A stretch of DNA of 11,347 nucleotides from contig ONXO01000002.1 in the NCBI GenBank assembly GCA_900321795.1, positions 1 through 11,347 of the forward strand. Direction: 5' to 3'. The notes beneath the pieces were generated by a model, which saw nothing but the letters and a program-made list of their open reading frames with translations, ran no database searches and was not told where the DNA came from. Within the stretch, counting starts at the first letter, position 1; every line of letters starts with the position of its first letter. The position numbers and the translations under genes are program-made. This DNA comes from an uncultured Eubacteriales bacterium (GTDB lineage Bacteria; Bacillota_I; Bacilli_A; RF39; UBA660). This document shows, one piece after another, positions 1 through 6,961 of this stretch.

Positions 1-1
1 A

Positions 2-1015
2 TTACTATTTAAAGTAAAAAAAGTAAATGAAAGTGAAATTGAACTTAGAATAAAAGAAATGCAAACTGATATGGTCAAATCTATTGGGGATTTTAAATAT
101 GATTTTTCTAAAGTACTTACTAATGATTTTCAAGAGCTTAACGATAGAATAGAAGCAAGACTAAATAAGATAGATCAAAGAGTTAATGAAAGACTAGATG
201 TTAACTTTGAAAAGACTAACAAAACTTTTGATGAGGTGCTTAAAAGTTTAGTAAAGATAAATGAAGCACAAAAGAAACTAGATTTACTATCTACTGATAT
301 AGTTGATTTACAAACTGTGCTTACTGATAAGAAAAGCCGTGGTATATTTGGTGAAGTTAATCTTCATCAAATACTAGCAAGTATTTTTGGTGAAAAGAAT
401 GATAAGCTTTATAGACTACAGTATACACTTAGTACAGGAGTTATAGCTGATGCTATAGTCTTTGCACCAGCTCCATTAGGCAACATTTGTATAGATAGTA
501 AGTTCCCACTAGAGCACTACCGTACAATGCTTGAAAAAGGTATAACACCAGAAGAAAGATTAAGAAGAGAAAAAGCTTTTGAAATGGATGTTAAAAAGCA
601 TATAGATGCGATTGGAAGCAAATATGTAATAAGTGGTGAAACATCTGATCAAGCAATATTATTCTTACCAGCAGAAGCTATATTTGCAGAGATAAATGCA
701 TATCACACTAATTTAATAGACTATGCTTATGAAAGAAAGGTATACCTAGCTTCACCAACGACATTAATGAGTTTACTAACAATCGTGCAAGCAGTTTTAA
801 TGGGCATGGAAAGAGATAAATATGCTGGAATAATACATCAAGAATTAAATAAATTAGGAGAAGAGTTCTCTAGATACAAAGAAAGATGGGAAAAATTATC
901 TAGTCATATGGAAACTGTAAATAAAGATGTAAAAGATCTTCACATAACAACAGATAAAATATCTAAAAGATTTGATTCAATAAGTAATGTTGACATCAAA
1001 TTAGAAATAGAATAA
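2..1015 (+). CDS. rmuC: RmuC family DNA recombination protein (5'-truncated by window edge)
   Basis: RmuC proteins limit DNA rearrangements such as inverted-repeat recombination and have a predicted restriction-endonuclease-like core. The frame is open from base 2, with 19 extra codons before the first ATG at 59, so the real start lies upstream of the window. RmuC proteins usually begin with a membrane anchor, which would be in the missing part. Numbered from Met59, residues 1-90 form a charged coiled coil. The core follows: RGIFGEVNL (94-102), an Asp at 131 in ADAIV, IDSKFPLEHY (145-154) with the Asp-x-Lys pair expected of the nuclease-like site, a LFLPAEAIFAE strand, and ASPTTLMSLL, the family's best-conserved block. 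The C-terminus is again coiled coil. It ends 22 bases before the next gene, so the two are probably co-transcribed. Family assignment is firm; the nuclease activity is inferred from the family. Confidence 0.93.
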   Translation, partial: LLFKVKKVNESEIELRIKEMQTDMVKSIGDFKYDFSKVLTNDFQELNDRIEARLNKIDQRVNERLDVNFEKTNKTFDEVLKSLVKINEAQKKLDLLSTDIVDLQTVLTDKKSRGIFGEVNLHQILASIFGEKNDKLYRLQYTLSTGVIADAIVFAPAPLGNICIDSKFPLEHYRTMLEKGITPEERLRREKAFEMDVKKHIDAIGSKYVISGETSDQAILFLPAEAIFAEINAYHTNLIDYAYERKVYLASPTTLMSLLTIVQAVLMGMERDKYAGIIHQELNKLGEEFSRYKERWEKLSSHMETVNKDVKDLHITTDKISKRFDSISNVDIKLEIE

Positions 1016-1037
1016 AATATAAGTTGGGAGAAAAAAT

Positions 1038-2054
1038 ATGGAATTTACAAATGAAAAGATATTGAAATATATAAAAAAACAAAAAAGATTAATGATAATT
1101 GGAATAATCATTTTAGTGCTTTCATTTTTACTATTTGGTTTATCAATTAAGCAAAATGAAAAAGATGACAAAAATATAAAATATTTAAATGAAATAATTG
1201 AAAACAGTGAAGAGAAAGAGGGCCAAAAAGCTTATTTAAATATTGAAATGATATCAGAAGCTTTTGCTGCTTATGACAACACTACCGATGCATACTACTA
1301 TGTGTCAGATGGTGACTATTATTACATTGTATATCTAACAAAAGACAAATATAATGAAATTAGTAAAAAGGATTTATCTGTAGAACCTTATAAAATATAT
1401 GGCGTAGCTAGATATACACAAGATGATGTAAAAAGGATAGTAATAGAAGATTGGAATGCTAATTTGGAAGAAGGAGAAGAAGAGTTAACATCAGAAGCTT
1501 TCTTTAATTATTTTGGTGGCTTATATTTAGATCAAACATCTTTATATAGTGAAAATGCATTAGTATATATTATTTTTGGAATATTATTATTAATATTAGG
1601 AATAGTTCTAACAATAACAGGAATTATTAAAAGAAAAAGAAATGCATCATATTTGAAAAAATTAGATACTAATGAAATATCTAATATAGAAAATGAAATG
1701 TCAGATTCTAACTCATTTTATTATAAAAGTGTAGGTTTATATTTAACTAACAATTATTTAATTGTTATAAATAGTCAATTTAAAGTATATAAATATAATG
1801 AAATACTTTGGATGTATAAGCATGAAAACTACTATAACGGAATCAAAACAAGTCAATCAATAACAATATTTACAAGTGATTGTAAAACATCTAACATTGC
1901 TACTATTGCACTAGCTACTAAGAATCAAAAAGAAGTATTTGATGAAATATGGAATACAATAACAAATAAAAATCCTAATTTAAAAGTAGGTTATACAAAA
2001 GAAAATATAGATTACTTTAAAGAAGTAAAAAAAGAATTAAAAAATAATAAATAG
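1038..2054 (+). CDS. Two-pass membrane protein with possible PH-like cytoplasmic domain, function unknown
   Basis: This 338-residue protein has an N-terminal basic stretch, a membrane helix at about 18-36, an acidic and Tyr-rich loop at 37-173 and a second helix at about 174-197 followed by KRKR. The positive-inside rule puts both ends in the cytoplasm and the loop outside. The C-terminal part (about 225-310) reads as short beta strands ending in a helix (SFYYKSVGLYLTNNYLIVI, then EVFDEIWNTI), which resembles bacterial PH-like domains. It could belong to an uncharacterised Firmicutes DUF such as DUF6709, but I cannot confirm that. The start is supported by GGGAG at 1026-1030. It lies between rmuC (22 bases) and the SPFH gene (45 bases). 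It is not an NfeD protein, the usual SPFH partner, because I see no OB-fold-like C-terminus. Confidence 0.75.
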   Translation: MEFTNEKILKYIKKQKRLMIIGIIILVLSFLLFGLSIKQNEKDDKNIKYLNEIIENSEEKEGQKAYLNIEMISEAFAAYDNTTDAYYYVSDGDYYYIVYLTKDKYNEISKKDLSVEPYKIYGVARYTQDDVKRIVIEDWNANLEEGEEELTSEAFFNYFGGLYLDQTSLYSENALVYIIFGILLLILGIVLTITGIIKRKRNASYLKKLDTNEISNIENEMSDSNSFYYKSVGLYLTNNYLIVINSQFKVYKYNEILWMYKHENYYNGIKTSQSITIFTSDCKTSNIATIALATKNQKEVFDEIWNTITNKNPNLKVGYTKENIDYFKEVKKELKNNK

Positions 2055-2064
2055 TGGCTATAAT
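2036..2064 (+). promoter_or_regulatory. Possible promoter for the SPFH gene
   Basis: A perfect TATAAT lies at 2059-2064, 35 bases before the SPFH start. The hexamer 17 bases upstream (2036-2041, ATTAAA) matches the -35 consensus at only three positions and lies in the end of the preceding gene. In such A+T-rich DNA a lone TATAAT is weak evidence. The gene may simply be read from the rmuC operon. Confidence 0.3.
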
Positions 2065-2099
2065 TAAATATTATAGATAAAAAAGAAAGGAGAAAATGT

Positions 2100-2867
2100 A
2101 TGGACGTTGTATTACTTCCAATCCTAATAGTAGTAGCTATTATTATATTGGGATCTATTAAACAAATAGACGAATATGAAAGAGGTATCAAATTTAGATT
2201 TGGTAAATTTGCAAAAATAATGAAACCAGGCTGGCAAATAGTTCTTCCAATATTTGAATCATATAGAAAAGTAGATATTAGAACTAAAGCAGTAGATGTT
2301 CCTGAACAAGACGCTATTACAAAAGACAATGTTTCTATAAGAATTAATGCAGTTTTATACTACAACATATTTGATGCTTCTAAAGCAATCCTAGCCGTAG
2401 AAAAGTACAATTATGCAGTTTCTCAGCTAGCTCAAACCACTATGAGAAATGCTGTTGGTGAAGTATCACTAGACGAACTTTTATCGCAAAGAGACAAAAT
2501 AAGTTCAGCTATATGTCAAATAGTTGATGCTGCTACCGACCCTTGGGGAATAAAAGTAGAAAATGTTGAACTTAAAGACATTCGTCTTCCAGAAGAGATG
2601 AAAAGAGTAATTGCACGTGTAGCGGAAGCTGAAAGAGAAAAAGAAGCTGTAATAACTAAATCTCGTGGAGAAGTAGAAGCTTCTGAAAACTTAGTAAAAG
2701 CTGCTCATAATTTAGTGAATGCACCAGGTGCTCTACATTTAAGAACACTAGAAACATTAAATGATATTTCATCTGACCAATCAAATACTATAGTTTTTGC
2801 AACACCAATAGAAATGTTAAAAGCAATTGAAGGATTTGGACAGAAAAATAATAATAAAGACCGATAA
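2100..2867 (+). CDS. SPFH/stomatin (slipin-type) membrane scaffold protein
   Basis: SPFH proteins oligomerise on the inner face of the membrane and organise lipid or protein microdomains, often controlling membrane proteases. This 255-residue protein has the standard slipin layout: one N-terminal hydrophobic helix (about 2-20), then the SPFH/band-7 domain. That domain holds DEYERGIKFRFGKF (24-37), the KPGWQIVLP turn (42-50), the strand KVDIRTKAVDVPEQDAITKD (57-76), TTMRNAVGEVSLDELLSQRD (113-132), and VELKDIRLPEEMKRVIARVAEAEREKEA, which starts the coiled-coil region. Length is normal for slipins. AAAGGAG at 2086-2092 fixes the start. Bacterial slipins are commonly next to nfeD, but no nfeD is in this window and the preceding gene is a different membrane protein. 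The stop codon lies inside the loop of the terminator. Family is sure; the cellular role here is not. Confidence 0.93.
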   Translation: MDVVLLPILIVVAIIILGSIKQIDEYERGIKFRFGKFAKIMKPGWQIVLPIFESYRKVDIRTKAVDVPEQDAITKDNVSIRINAVLYYNIFDASKAILAVEKYNYAVSQLAQTTMRNAVGEVSLDELLSQRDKISSAICQIVDAATDPWGIKVENVELKDIRLPEEMKRVIARVAEAEREKEAVITKSRGEVEASENLVKAAHNLVNAPGALHLRTLETLNDISSDQSNTIVFATPIEMLKAIEGFGQKNNNKDR

Positions 2868-2880
2868 GGTCTTTTTCTTT
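2856..2880 (+). terminator. Rho-independent terminator after the SPFH gene
   Basis: AAAGACC (2856-2862) pairs with GGTCTTT (2868-2874) to give a 7-bp stem with a 5-base loop, followed by TTCTTT. The stop codon TAA (2865-2867) forms part of the loop, so the last codons of the gene make the left arm. Confidence 0.8.
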
Positions 2881-2917
2881 ACACGTGGAAGTTAAATAAA
2901 TGTAAACTAAAAGAAAA

Positions 2918-2946
2918 TTGTAATTGACTTAACACTATGGTATCAT
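2918..2946 (+). promoter_or_regulatory. Promoter of the coiled-coil gene pair (extended -10)
   Basis: TTGTAA at 2918-2923 is followed, after exactly 17 bases, by TATCAT at 2941-2946. TGG directly precedes the -10 and makes an extended -10 (TGnTATcAT). Initiation would fall near 2953, giving a leader of about 20 bases before GTG 2974. It lies just after the SPFH terminator, so this is a separate transcription unit. The same TTGTAA-17 spacing occurs before uppP. Confidence 0.7.
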
Positions 2947-2961
2947 ATTAATTAGGAAAAT

Positions 2962-2968
2962 AAGGTGG
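2962..2968 (+). promoter_or_regulatory. Ribosome binding site that sets a GTG start at 2974
   Basis: AAGGTGG at 2962-2968 lies 5 bases before GTG 2974. The other possible GTG, at 2965, sits inside this site and cannot be the start it serves. With GTG 2974 the protein begins MNTNRETIYSLI, which aligns without a gap with MNYRAIEDLINI of the downstream paralog once a two-residue offset is allowed. Confidence 0.8.
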
Positions 2969-2973
2969 TTAGT

Positions 2974-4245
2974 GTGAATACAAATAGAGAAACAATTTAT
3001 AGTTTAATAAGTCTTTTAGTTAAAAAGGCAGGTTTTGATGTAAACAAAAATGAAGCTGAAGAAGAACTAAAAAAGACTAAAGAAAACTTAGAAAGATTAT
3101 CAAAAGGAAAAAATACTTTAAATGATAAGAAAAATATTAATAAAATAATAGAAGAATTAAAAGTAAGAGAATCTTTTTGGGAAAACAATGCAGAAGTAAT
3201 AGGCAGAAGCTTACTAAAAGAATATAATGACGGAGCAAATTATCATCATGTAAAAAGTAAGATAGAAACACTTGTATCTTTAGCTAACAAAGGTACACAA
3301 AATTTAGAGTTTAGTTATACCTATTCTAGAACTTTAGAACTAGAAAAAGAATATAAAGAACTAAATGACAAAGTAAAAACTAAAGATTATATTAACCACG
3401 AAGAAAAAGAAATGGATACTAAATATCAAGTATACTTAGAAAATAAGATTAATACATTAGAAGAAGAACTAGTAAGTATAGATAAGGAACTTGATAGTTT
3501 AAGAGATATAGAAACGAAAGATGTTAACATTGTTAACAAAATTAGAGACTATAATGAGTCACTTAATAACAATTTAGAGAAACTTAAAGATGCTTCAGCA
3601 AATACTATCCACACTGACATAGCATTTGACATCTGGGAAAAATTAGAAACAACTAAAAGCGATTTAGAAGAAAAACTAGAAAAATCAGTAGAAGCTCTAG
3701 AAAAAACCGAAGGATTACTTGCTGAAGTTCGAAAAAATAGAATTGGGCTTAATAATAGAAAAGACGTATTGGGTGCTGAAAAAACAAGATGTTCTTCTAA
3801 ACTAAGTAATATCAAAAAGGCACTAGAAGAAGATGACTATGTAAATGAAGCTGAAAAAATTGTGGATTTGTCTCATCTAGAATTAGCAAGATTAGAACTT
3901 GAAGCCTTAAAGAATAAAAAAGAAGTTATATACGTTGATGCAAACAAAGTAAAAGAAGAACTAATAAAAGAATGGGAAAACGCTCCTAAAGATAGAAGTG
4001 CTAAAAAAGAAACAGTAGAAAAAACTACTGAATCTGAAAAAGTATCTTACACTAATGAAGAGGCACCTGAAGAAACTATAGAAGAATCTCATGCTGAAGA
4101 AGAATCAAAAATAGAAGAAGTAAATACGAAAGAAGATTTAGAAAAAACACAAATAGACTTATCTTCAGTTGATATTGAAGAAGAAAATGACAAGACAGTA
4201 GAAATAAAAATTGAAAAAAAGAATAAATTTGATTTGGAATGGTAA
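2974..4245 (+). CDS. Coiled-coil protein A of a tandem paralogous pair, function unknown
   Basis: I do not recognise this 423-residue protein. There is no signal peptide, membrane helix or Walker motif, so it should be cytoplasmic and is not an SMC-type ATPase. In order: an N-terminal amphipathic helix with LLVKKAGFD (14-22); coiled coil; a motif IGRSLLKEYN with a following helix (76-104); long coiled coil to about 315; YVDANKVKEELIKEW (320-334); and a very acidic, probably disordered tail (about 340-415) ending in the short segment NKFDLEW. An element of about 30 residues that starts Asp-Tyr-(Val/Ile)-Asn and continues as a helix occurs at about 135-166 and 284-316. All of these elements recur in the next gene. 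The stop codon overlaps that gene's ribosome binding site, so translation is coupled. A structural or scaffolding role in the cell envelope or division is conceivable but unproven. Confidence 0.8.
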   Translation: MNTNRETIYSLISLLVKKAGFDVNKNEAEEELKKTKENLERLSKGKNTLNDKKNINKIIEELKVRESFWENNAEVIGRSLLKEYNDGANYHHVKSKIETLVSLANKGTQNLEFSYTYSRTLELEKEYKELNDKVKTKDYINHEEKEMDTKYQVYLENKINTLEEELVSIDKELDSLRDIETKDVNIVNKIRDYNESLNNNLEKLKDASANTIHTDIAFDIWEKLETTKSDLEEKLEKSVEALEKTEGLLAEVRKNRIGLNNRKDVLGAEKTRCSSKLSNIKKALEEDDYVNEAEKIVDLSHLELARLELEALKNKKEVIYVDANKVKEELIKEWENAPKDRSAKKETVEKTTESEKVSYTNEEAPEETIEESHAEEESKIEEVNTKEDLEKTQIDLSSVDIEEENDKTVEIKIEKKNKFDLEW

Positions 4246-4250
4246 GGTGA
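4243..4250 (+). promoter_or_regulatory. Ribosome binding site overlapping the upstream stop codon
   Basis: TAAGGTGA at 4243-4250 combines the stop codon of coiled-coil gene A (4243-4245) with the Shine-Dalgarno site for gene B, 5 bases before ATG 4256. Ribosomes ending gene A are therefore placed to start gene B, which suggests fixed stoichiometry of the two products. Confidence 0.8.
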
Positions 4251-4255
4251 CATAA

Positions 4256-5719
4256 ATGAATTATCGTGCAATAGAAGATTTAATAAATATTCTAGTTAAA
4301 AAAGCAGGATATAATTTAGGTGATACAACAACGCTTGAAGACACTGACATATTAACCAAAAGAAGAGGCATTTTAGAAGATAGAATAGAAAAACTAAATG
4401 CCCATATAAAAAAAGAAGAATATGTAGATAAAGAAGATAAAGCTAGAGATTTAGAAGAAAAAAAATATCTAGAAGACACCCTAGATATAATAAAGAATCA
4501 ACAAGAAGAAGGATCTTTAACTTTAAAAGAAGTATCTTCACTTGAAGAACAAATCAAAGTTATAACAGCAAAAATTGACAGCAAAGAATACACTAATATA
4601 GATAGAAAGACTCAAGATTTAGAAGAGTTAGATGCATTGAATAATGAACTATATTATTTGAGTGATTCCATTGAAAAAAAGAGAAATACTCCTAGCGAAC
4701 TAGGAGCTATAATACTTGAAGCTTATAGAGAAAACAAGAGCTTTAATGATATTAAAGATGAACTAAAACTACTTGTAGAAAAAGCTACAAATAGCTATAA
4801 TAAAACTGTTAATGAAATTAAAACAAGCAATATATTTCAATTAATGGATGAATACAATAATAAAAAGTCTATTATCTTTAAAAAATTAGAAGAGAATGTA
4901 TATGATAATAAATCTATAAAATCAAGTATTAAAAAGAAATGTGAATATCATAATGGAAGAATAAATGCATATAAAGAAACAATGGTTGCTATTGAAAAAA
5001 GAGAAGATGAACTTGAAACTTTAATAGAAAATTCTAAAGATTTATATATAAAAACATTAAATGAAAGACTAGACAAAGAAAATGAATTAGAAGAATACAC
5101 TAAAAAAATATATGAATTAAATAACTTAGATATATATAAAAATGATTTTAATAGCTTTTTAGATTATCTAAAAGAAGATATTGAAAATGATAAGTTATTA
5201 GAAAATAAGTATAACGAAGACGTATTAAACTATAAGAATGAAATTAGAACATTAGAAATAAATAATAAGAAAGTTAATGCTTCTATAATGAATGAAGAGA
5301 GATACTTAGACATTCTTAATAAAAAGCTTGAATTATTTGAACTTAATAACAAAGATAGAGTAGAAGATGAAGTGTCATACTTAGATTACAGTAAGAGATT
5401 AGCAAACCTAGCTAATGAACAACAATATTATTATGTAAATATTGAGGTTATTGAAAATGAAATAGTTAAATTCTGGAATAAAGAAAATTCTTATGAAGTG
5501 ACTGACATAGATGCAAGCGATAATGTAGAAAGCACAATGTATGAAGATGAAGATGAAGATGTTCTAGATTATACCGATGATGTTGAAACAGAAGACATCG
5601 CATTAGAACCACTTGAAGAAGATGAAGAAGTTAACCTAAAAAAACAAGAAGAGTCTGATACTAAAGAAACATCTGAAACTGAAAAAGAAAACTTTGAATT
5701 ATTAGATGATTTTGAATAG
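4256..5719 (+). CDS. Coiled-coil protein B of a tandem paralogous pair, function unknown
   Basis: This 487-residue cytoplasmic coiled-coil protein matches its upstream neighbour along most of its length. Shared elements in order: the N-terminal helix with LVKKAGYN (13-20); LGAIILEAYR and the helix after it (149-175), equal to IGRSLLKEYN in A; a coiled-coil body; YVNIEVIENEIVKFW (393-407), equal to YVDANKVKEELIKEW in A; and an acidic tail (about 411-475) ending NFELLDDFE. The recurring element of about 30 residues is seen at about 52-82 (KEEYVDKEDK), 106-137 (SKEYTNIDRK) and, weakly, 365-394, so B seems to have one more N-terminal copy than A. The tail contains a Glu-Asp run from three GAAGAT units at 5543-5560. 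There is no signal peptide, membrane segment or nucleotide-binding loop. Function is unknown; a hetero-oligomer with A is an inference from the coupling and shared architecture. Confidence 0.8.
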   Translation: MNYRAIEDLINILVKKAGYNLGDTTTLEDTDILTKRRGILEDRIEKLNAHIKKEEYVDKEDKARDLEEKKYLEDTLDIIKNQQEEGSLTLKEVSSLEEQIKVITAKIDSKEYTNIDRKTQDLEELDALNNELYYLSDSIEKKRNTPSELGAIILEAYRENKSFNDIKDELKLLVEKATNSYNKTVNEIKTSNIFQLMDEYNNKKSIIFKKLEENVYDNKSIKSSIKKKCEYHNGRINAYKETMVAIEKREDELETLIENSKDLYIKTLNERLDKENELEEYTKKIYELNNLDIYKNDFNSFLDYLKEDIENDKLLENKYNEDVLNYKNEIRTLEINNKKVNASIMNEERYLDILNKKLELFELNNKDRVEDEVSYLDYSKRLANLANEQQYYYVNIEVIENEIVKFWNKENSYEVTDIDASDNVESTMYEDEDEDVLDYTDDVETEDIALEPLEEDEEVNLKKQEESDTKETSETEKENFELLDDFE

Positions 5720-5743
5720 GAAAGAAACTTCTTTCTTTTTTTT
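5718..5743 (+). terminator. Rho-independent terminator after the coiled-coil pair
   Basis: AGGAAAGA (5718-5725) pairs with TCTTTCTT (5730-5737), an 8-bp stem with one G-T pair and a 4-base loop, and the T run continues through 5743. The stem starts inside the stop codon (5717-5719) of gene B. Confidence 0.75.
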
Positions 5744-5750
5744 CATTCGT

Positions 5751-5774
5751 AAAAAAACACCTTTTAAGGTGTTT
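5751..5774 (-). terminator. Terminator of uppP, convergent with the previous one
   Basis: AAACACCT (5755-5762) pairs with AGGTGTTT (5767-5774) to form an 8-bp stem with a 4-base loop. On the minus strand it is followed by a run of T (plus-strand A at 5751-5757), six bases after the uppP stop. The plus strand also has a looser T-rich tail, so it may work in both directions. Confidence 0.75.
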
Positions 5775-5779
5775 AATTT

Positions 5780-6583
5780 TTACATAAATATAATTATTAA
5801 TAATCCAAGTATTAGTGTATAAATACTAAAGTACTTTAAATTACCATCTTTTACTACTTTAATAAACCATCTTAATGTATAATATGAAACAACAAATGAA
5901 GCTATAAAACCTAGGCCATAAGGTAATATAAGTTCGTGCAAGTTACTAACTTCTAATAAATCTTTAATGCCAAGTATTGTAGTTCCTACACTTACTGGTA
6001 TATAAAGCATAAAACTATATTTAAGAGCTGTCTGTCTATCCATCTTTCTAAATAGTCCACCAATTAATGTTGAACCACTTCTGCTTATTCCTGGTACAAC
6101 AGCCACCACCTGAGCCAAACCTACTACTATTGCATCCATTATTGATAAATCTTTATCTTTTCTTGCACCTTTAATCTTACTAACTAAGAATAAGAATAAA
6201 GCAGTTACTAAGAAGGATACACCAACTATTTTAATACTATTTAGCTTTTCTTCTATAAAATCTTTAAATAAGAAACCAACTATACCAATAGGAATACTTC
6301 CCAATATAATTAGCATACAATATCTAAAGTCTTTTTTAGTTTCATCAGTCTTTCTTTTAAAGAATAGAAAAAAGTTTTTAATTAATCTTATAAGCTCATC
6401 TTTATAAATTAATAAAATAGCAAGTAAACTTCCAAAATTAACTATAATTTCAAAATTTAAATCACTTGTTCCTAAATCAAGTAGCTTTCTTAAAATAAAC
6501 ACGTGTCCACTAGAAGAAATAGGAAGTGGCTCTGTAAGACCTTGTACTATTCCTAAAAATACATACTTTAAAATTTCTATCAT
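5780..6583 (-). CDS. uppP: Undecaprenyl-diphosphatase (UppP/BacA family)
   Basis: UppP removes one phosphate from undecaprenyl diphosphate so that the lipid carrier can be reused for peptidoglycan and other wall polymers; overexpression gives bacitracin resistance. It is an integral membrane enzyme and this 267-residue protein has the normal length and several hydrophobic helices throughout. Family motifs are intact: QGLTEPLPISSSGH (14-27), with Gln14 and Glu18 in the (E/Q)xxxE position and the conserved Ser and His, and PGISRSGSTLIGG (164-176) with the catalytic Arg168. Pro19 replaces the more usual Phe or Trp after Glu18. On the minus strand AGGTGA lies 7 bases before the ATG, and a promoter precedes it. 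It is a single-gene unit, convergent with the coiled-coil pair and divergent from the next operon. It shows that the organism recycles the wall lipid carrier. Confidence 0.95.
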   Translation of the reverse strand: MIEILKYVFLGIVQGLTEPLPISSSGHVFILRKLLDLGTSDLNFEIIVNFGSLLAILLIYKDELIRLIKNFFLFFKRKTDETKKDFRYCMLIILGSIPIGIVGFLFKDFIEEKLNSIKIVGVSFLVTALFLFLVSKIKGARKDKDLSIMDAIVVGLAQVVAVVPGISRSGSTLIGGLFRKMDRQTALKYSFMLYIPVSVGTTILGIKDLLEVSNLHELILPYGLGFIASFVVSYYTLRWFIKVVKDGNLKYFSIYTLILGLLIIIFM

Positions 6584-6751
6584 TTTATTTTCACCTATTT
6601 AATTATATACTAAAGTTAAACACTTTACAATCAAAAATAAACATTTTAATAGTATTTAATGAAGTAAACTCCATAAAATAAAAAGCAGACAAGTCCATTT
6701 ATTTTATCATAAACTGTTTTAAAAAAAATACATATTAATAGGTGCTATAAA
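6584..6751. other. Divergent intergenic region between uppP and the small membrane protein gene
   Basis: Very A+T-rich spacer of 168 bases. The left part carries the uppP promoter. A plus-strand promoter should lie in the right part, but only a TATCAT (6705-6710) without a convincing -35 is visible, so I do not call it separately. AGGTG at 6740-6744 is the ribosome binding site for the plus-strand gene. I see no operator-like inverted repeat or riboswitch. Confidence 0.5.
6602..6630 (-). promoter_or_regulatory. Promoter of uppP
   Basis: Read on the minus strand, TTGTAA (6630-6625) is followed after 17 bases by a perfect TATAAT (6607-6602). The transcript would begin near 6595, so the leader is only about a dozen bases and would barely include the AGGTGA site (6596-6591). 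Confidence 0.7.
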
Positions 6752-6961
6752 ATGCTCAAATTAATAATGTTTTTTGTTGGTATTTATCTGTGTAGTCTAT
6801 CACTAGCTTTCATAATAATTTATTTAAATCTCTTTAATCAAGGGTATAATTTTTTAGAATATGTTAACTTTATAATTAGAAGACCTGTAGTATTAGGAGG
6901 ACTATTGGGAACATTTTTAATAATTATTTCTATACATAAAAGAAAGGAAAGAATAAAATGA
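6752..6961 (+). CDS. Small two-pass membrane protein, function unknown
   Basis: A 69-residue protein with hydrophobic helices at about 4-26 and 46-62, joined by a short loop (FNQGYNFLEYVNFIIRR) and ending in a strongly basic tail (HKRKERIK), which should be cytoplasmic. AGGTG lies 7 bases before the ATG. Its TGA stop (6959-6961) overlaps the ATG of the next gene as ATGA, so the two are translationally coupled and probably act together. No family is recognised. The helices, loop residues and overlap make it a real gene rather than a chance reading frame. Confidence 0.75.
   Translation: MLKLIMFFVGIYLCSLSLAFIIIYLNLFNQGYNFLEYVNFIIRRPVVLGGLLGTFLIIISIHKRKERIK

Noticed and set aside
2965..2973. GTG at 2965 as start of the first coiled-coil gene
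   Set aside because: It lies inside the AAGGTGG ribosome binding site. GTG 2974 has proper spacing and matches the paralog's N-terminus.
3521..3540. Two GTTAAC sites close together as a protein-binding repeat
   Set aside because: They lie within the coding sequence (Val-Asn codons) with no other regulatory signal around.
5543..5560. Three GAAGAT units as a phase-variable repeat
   Set aside because: Only three units of six bases, in frame and inside an acidic tail; composition explains it and a change in number would not shift the frame.
2974..5719. Coiled-coil pair as an SMC-like or defence-system ATPase
   Set aside because: There is no Walker A or B, no signature motif and no nuclease or effector domain in or near the genes.
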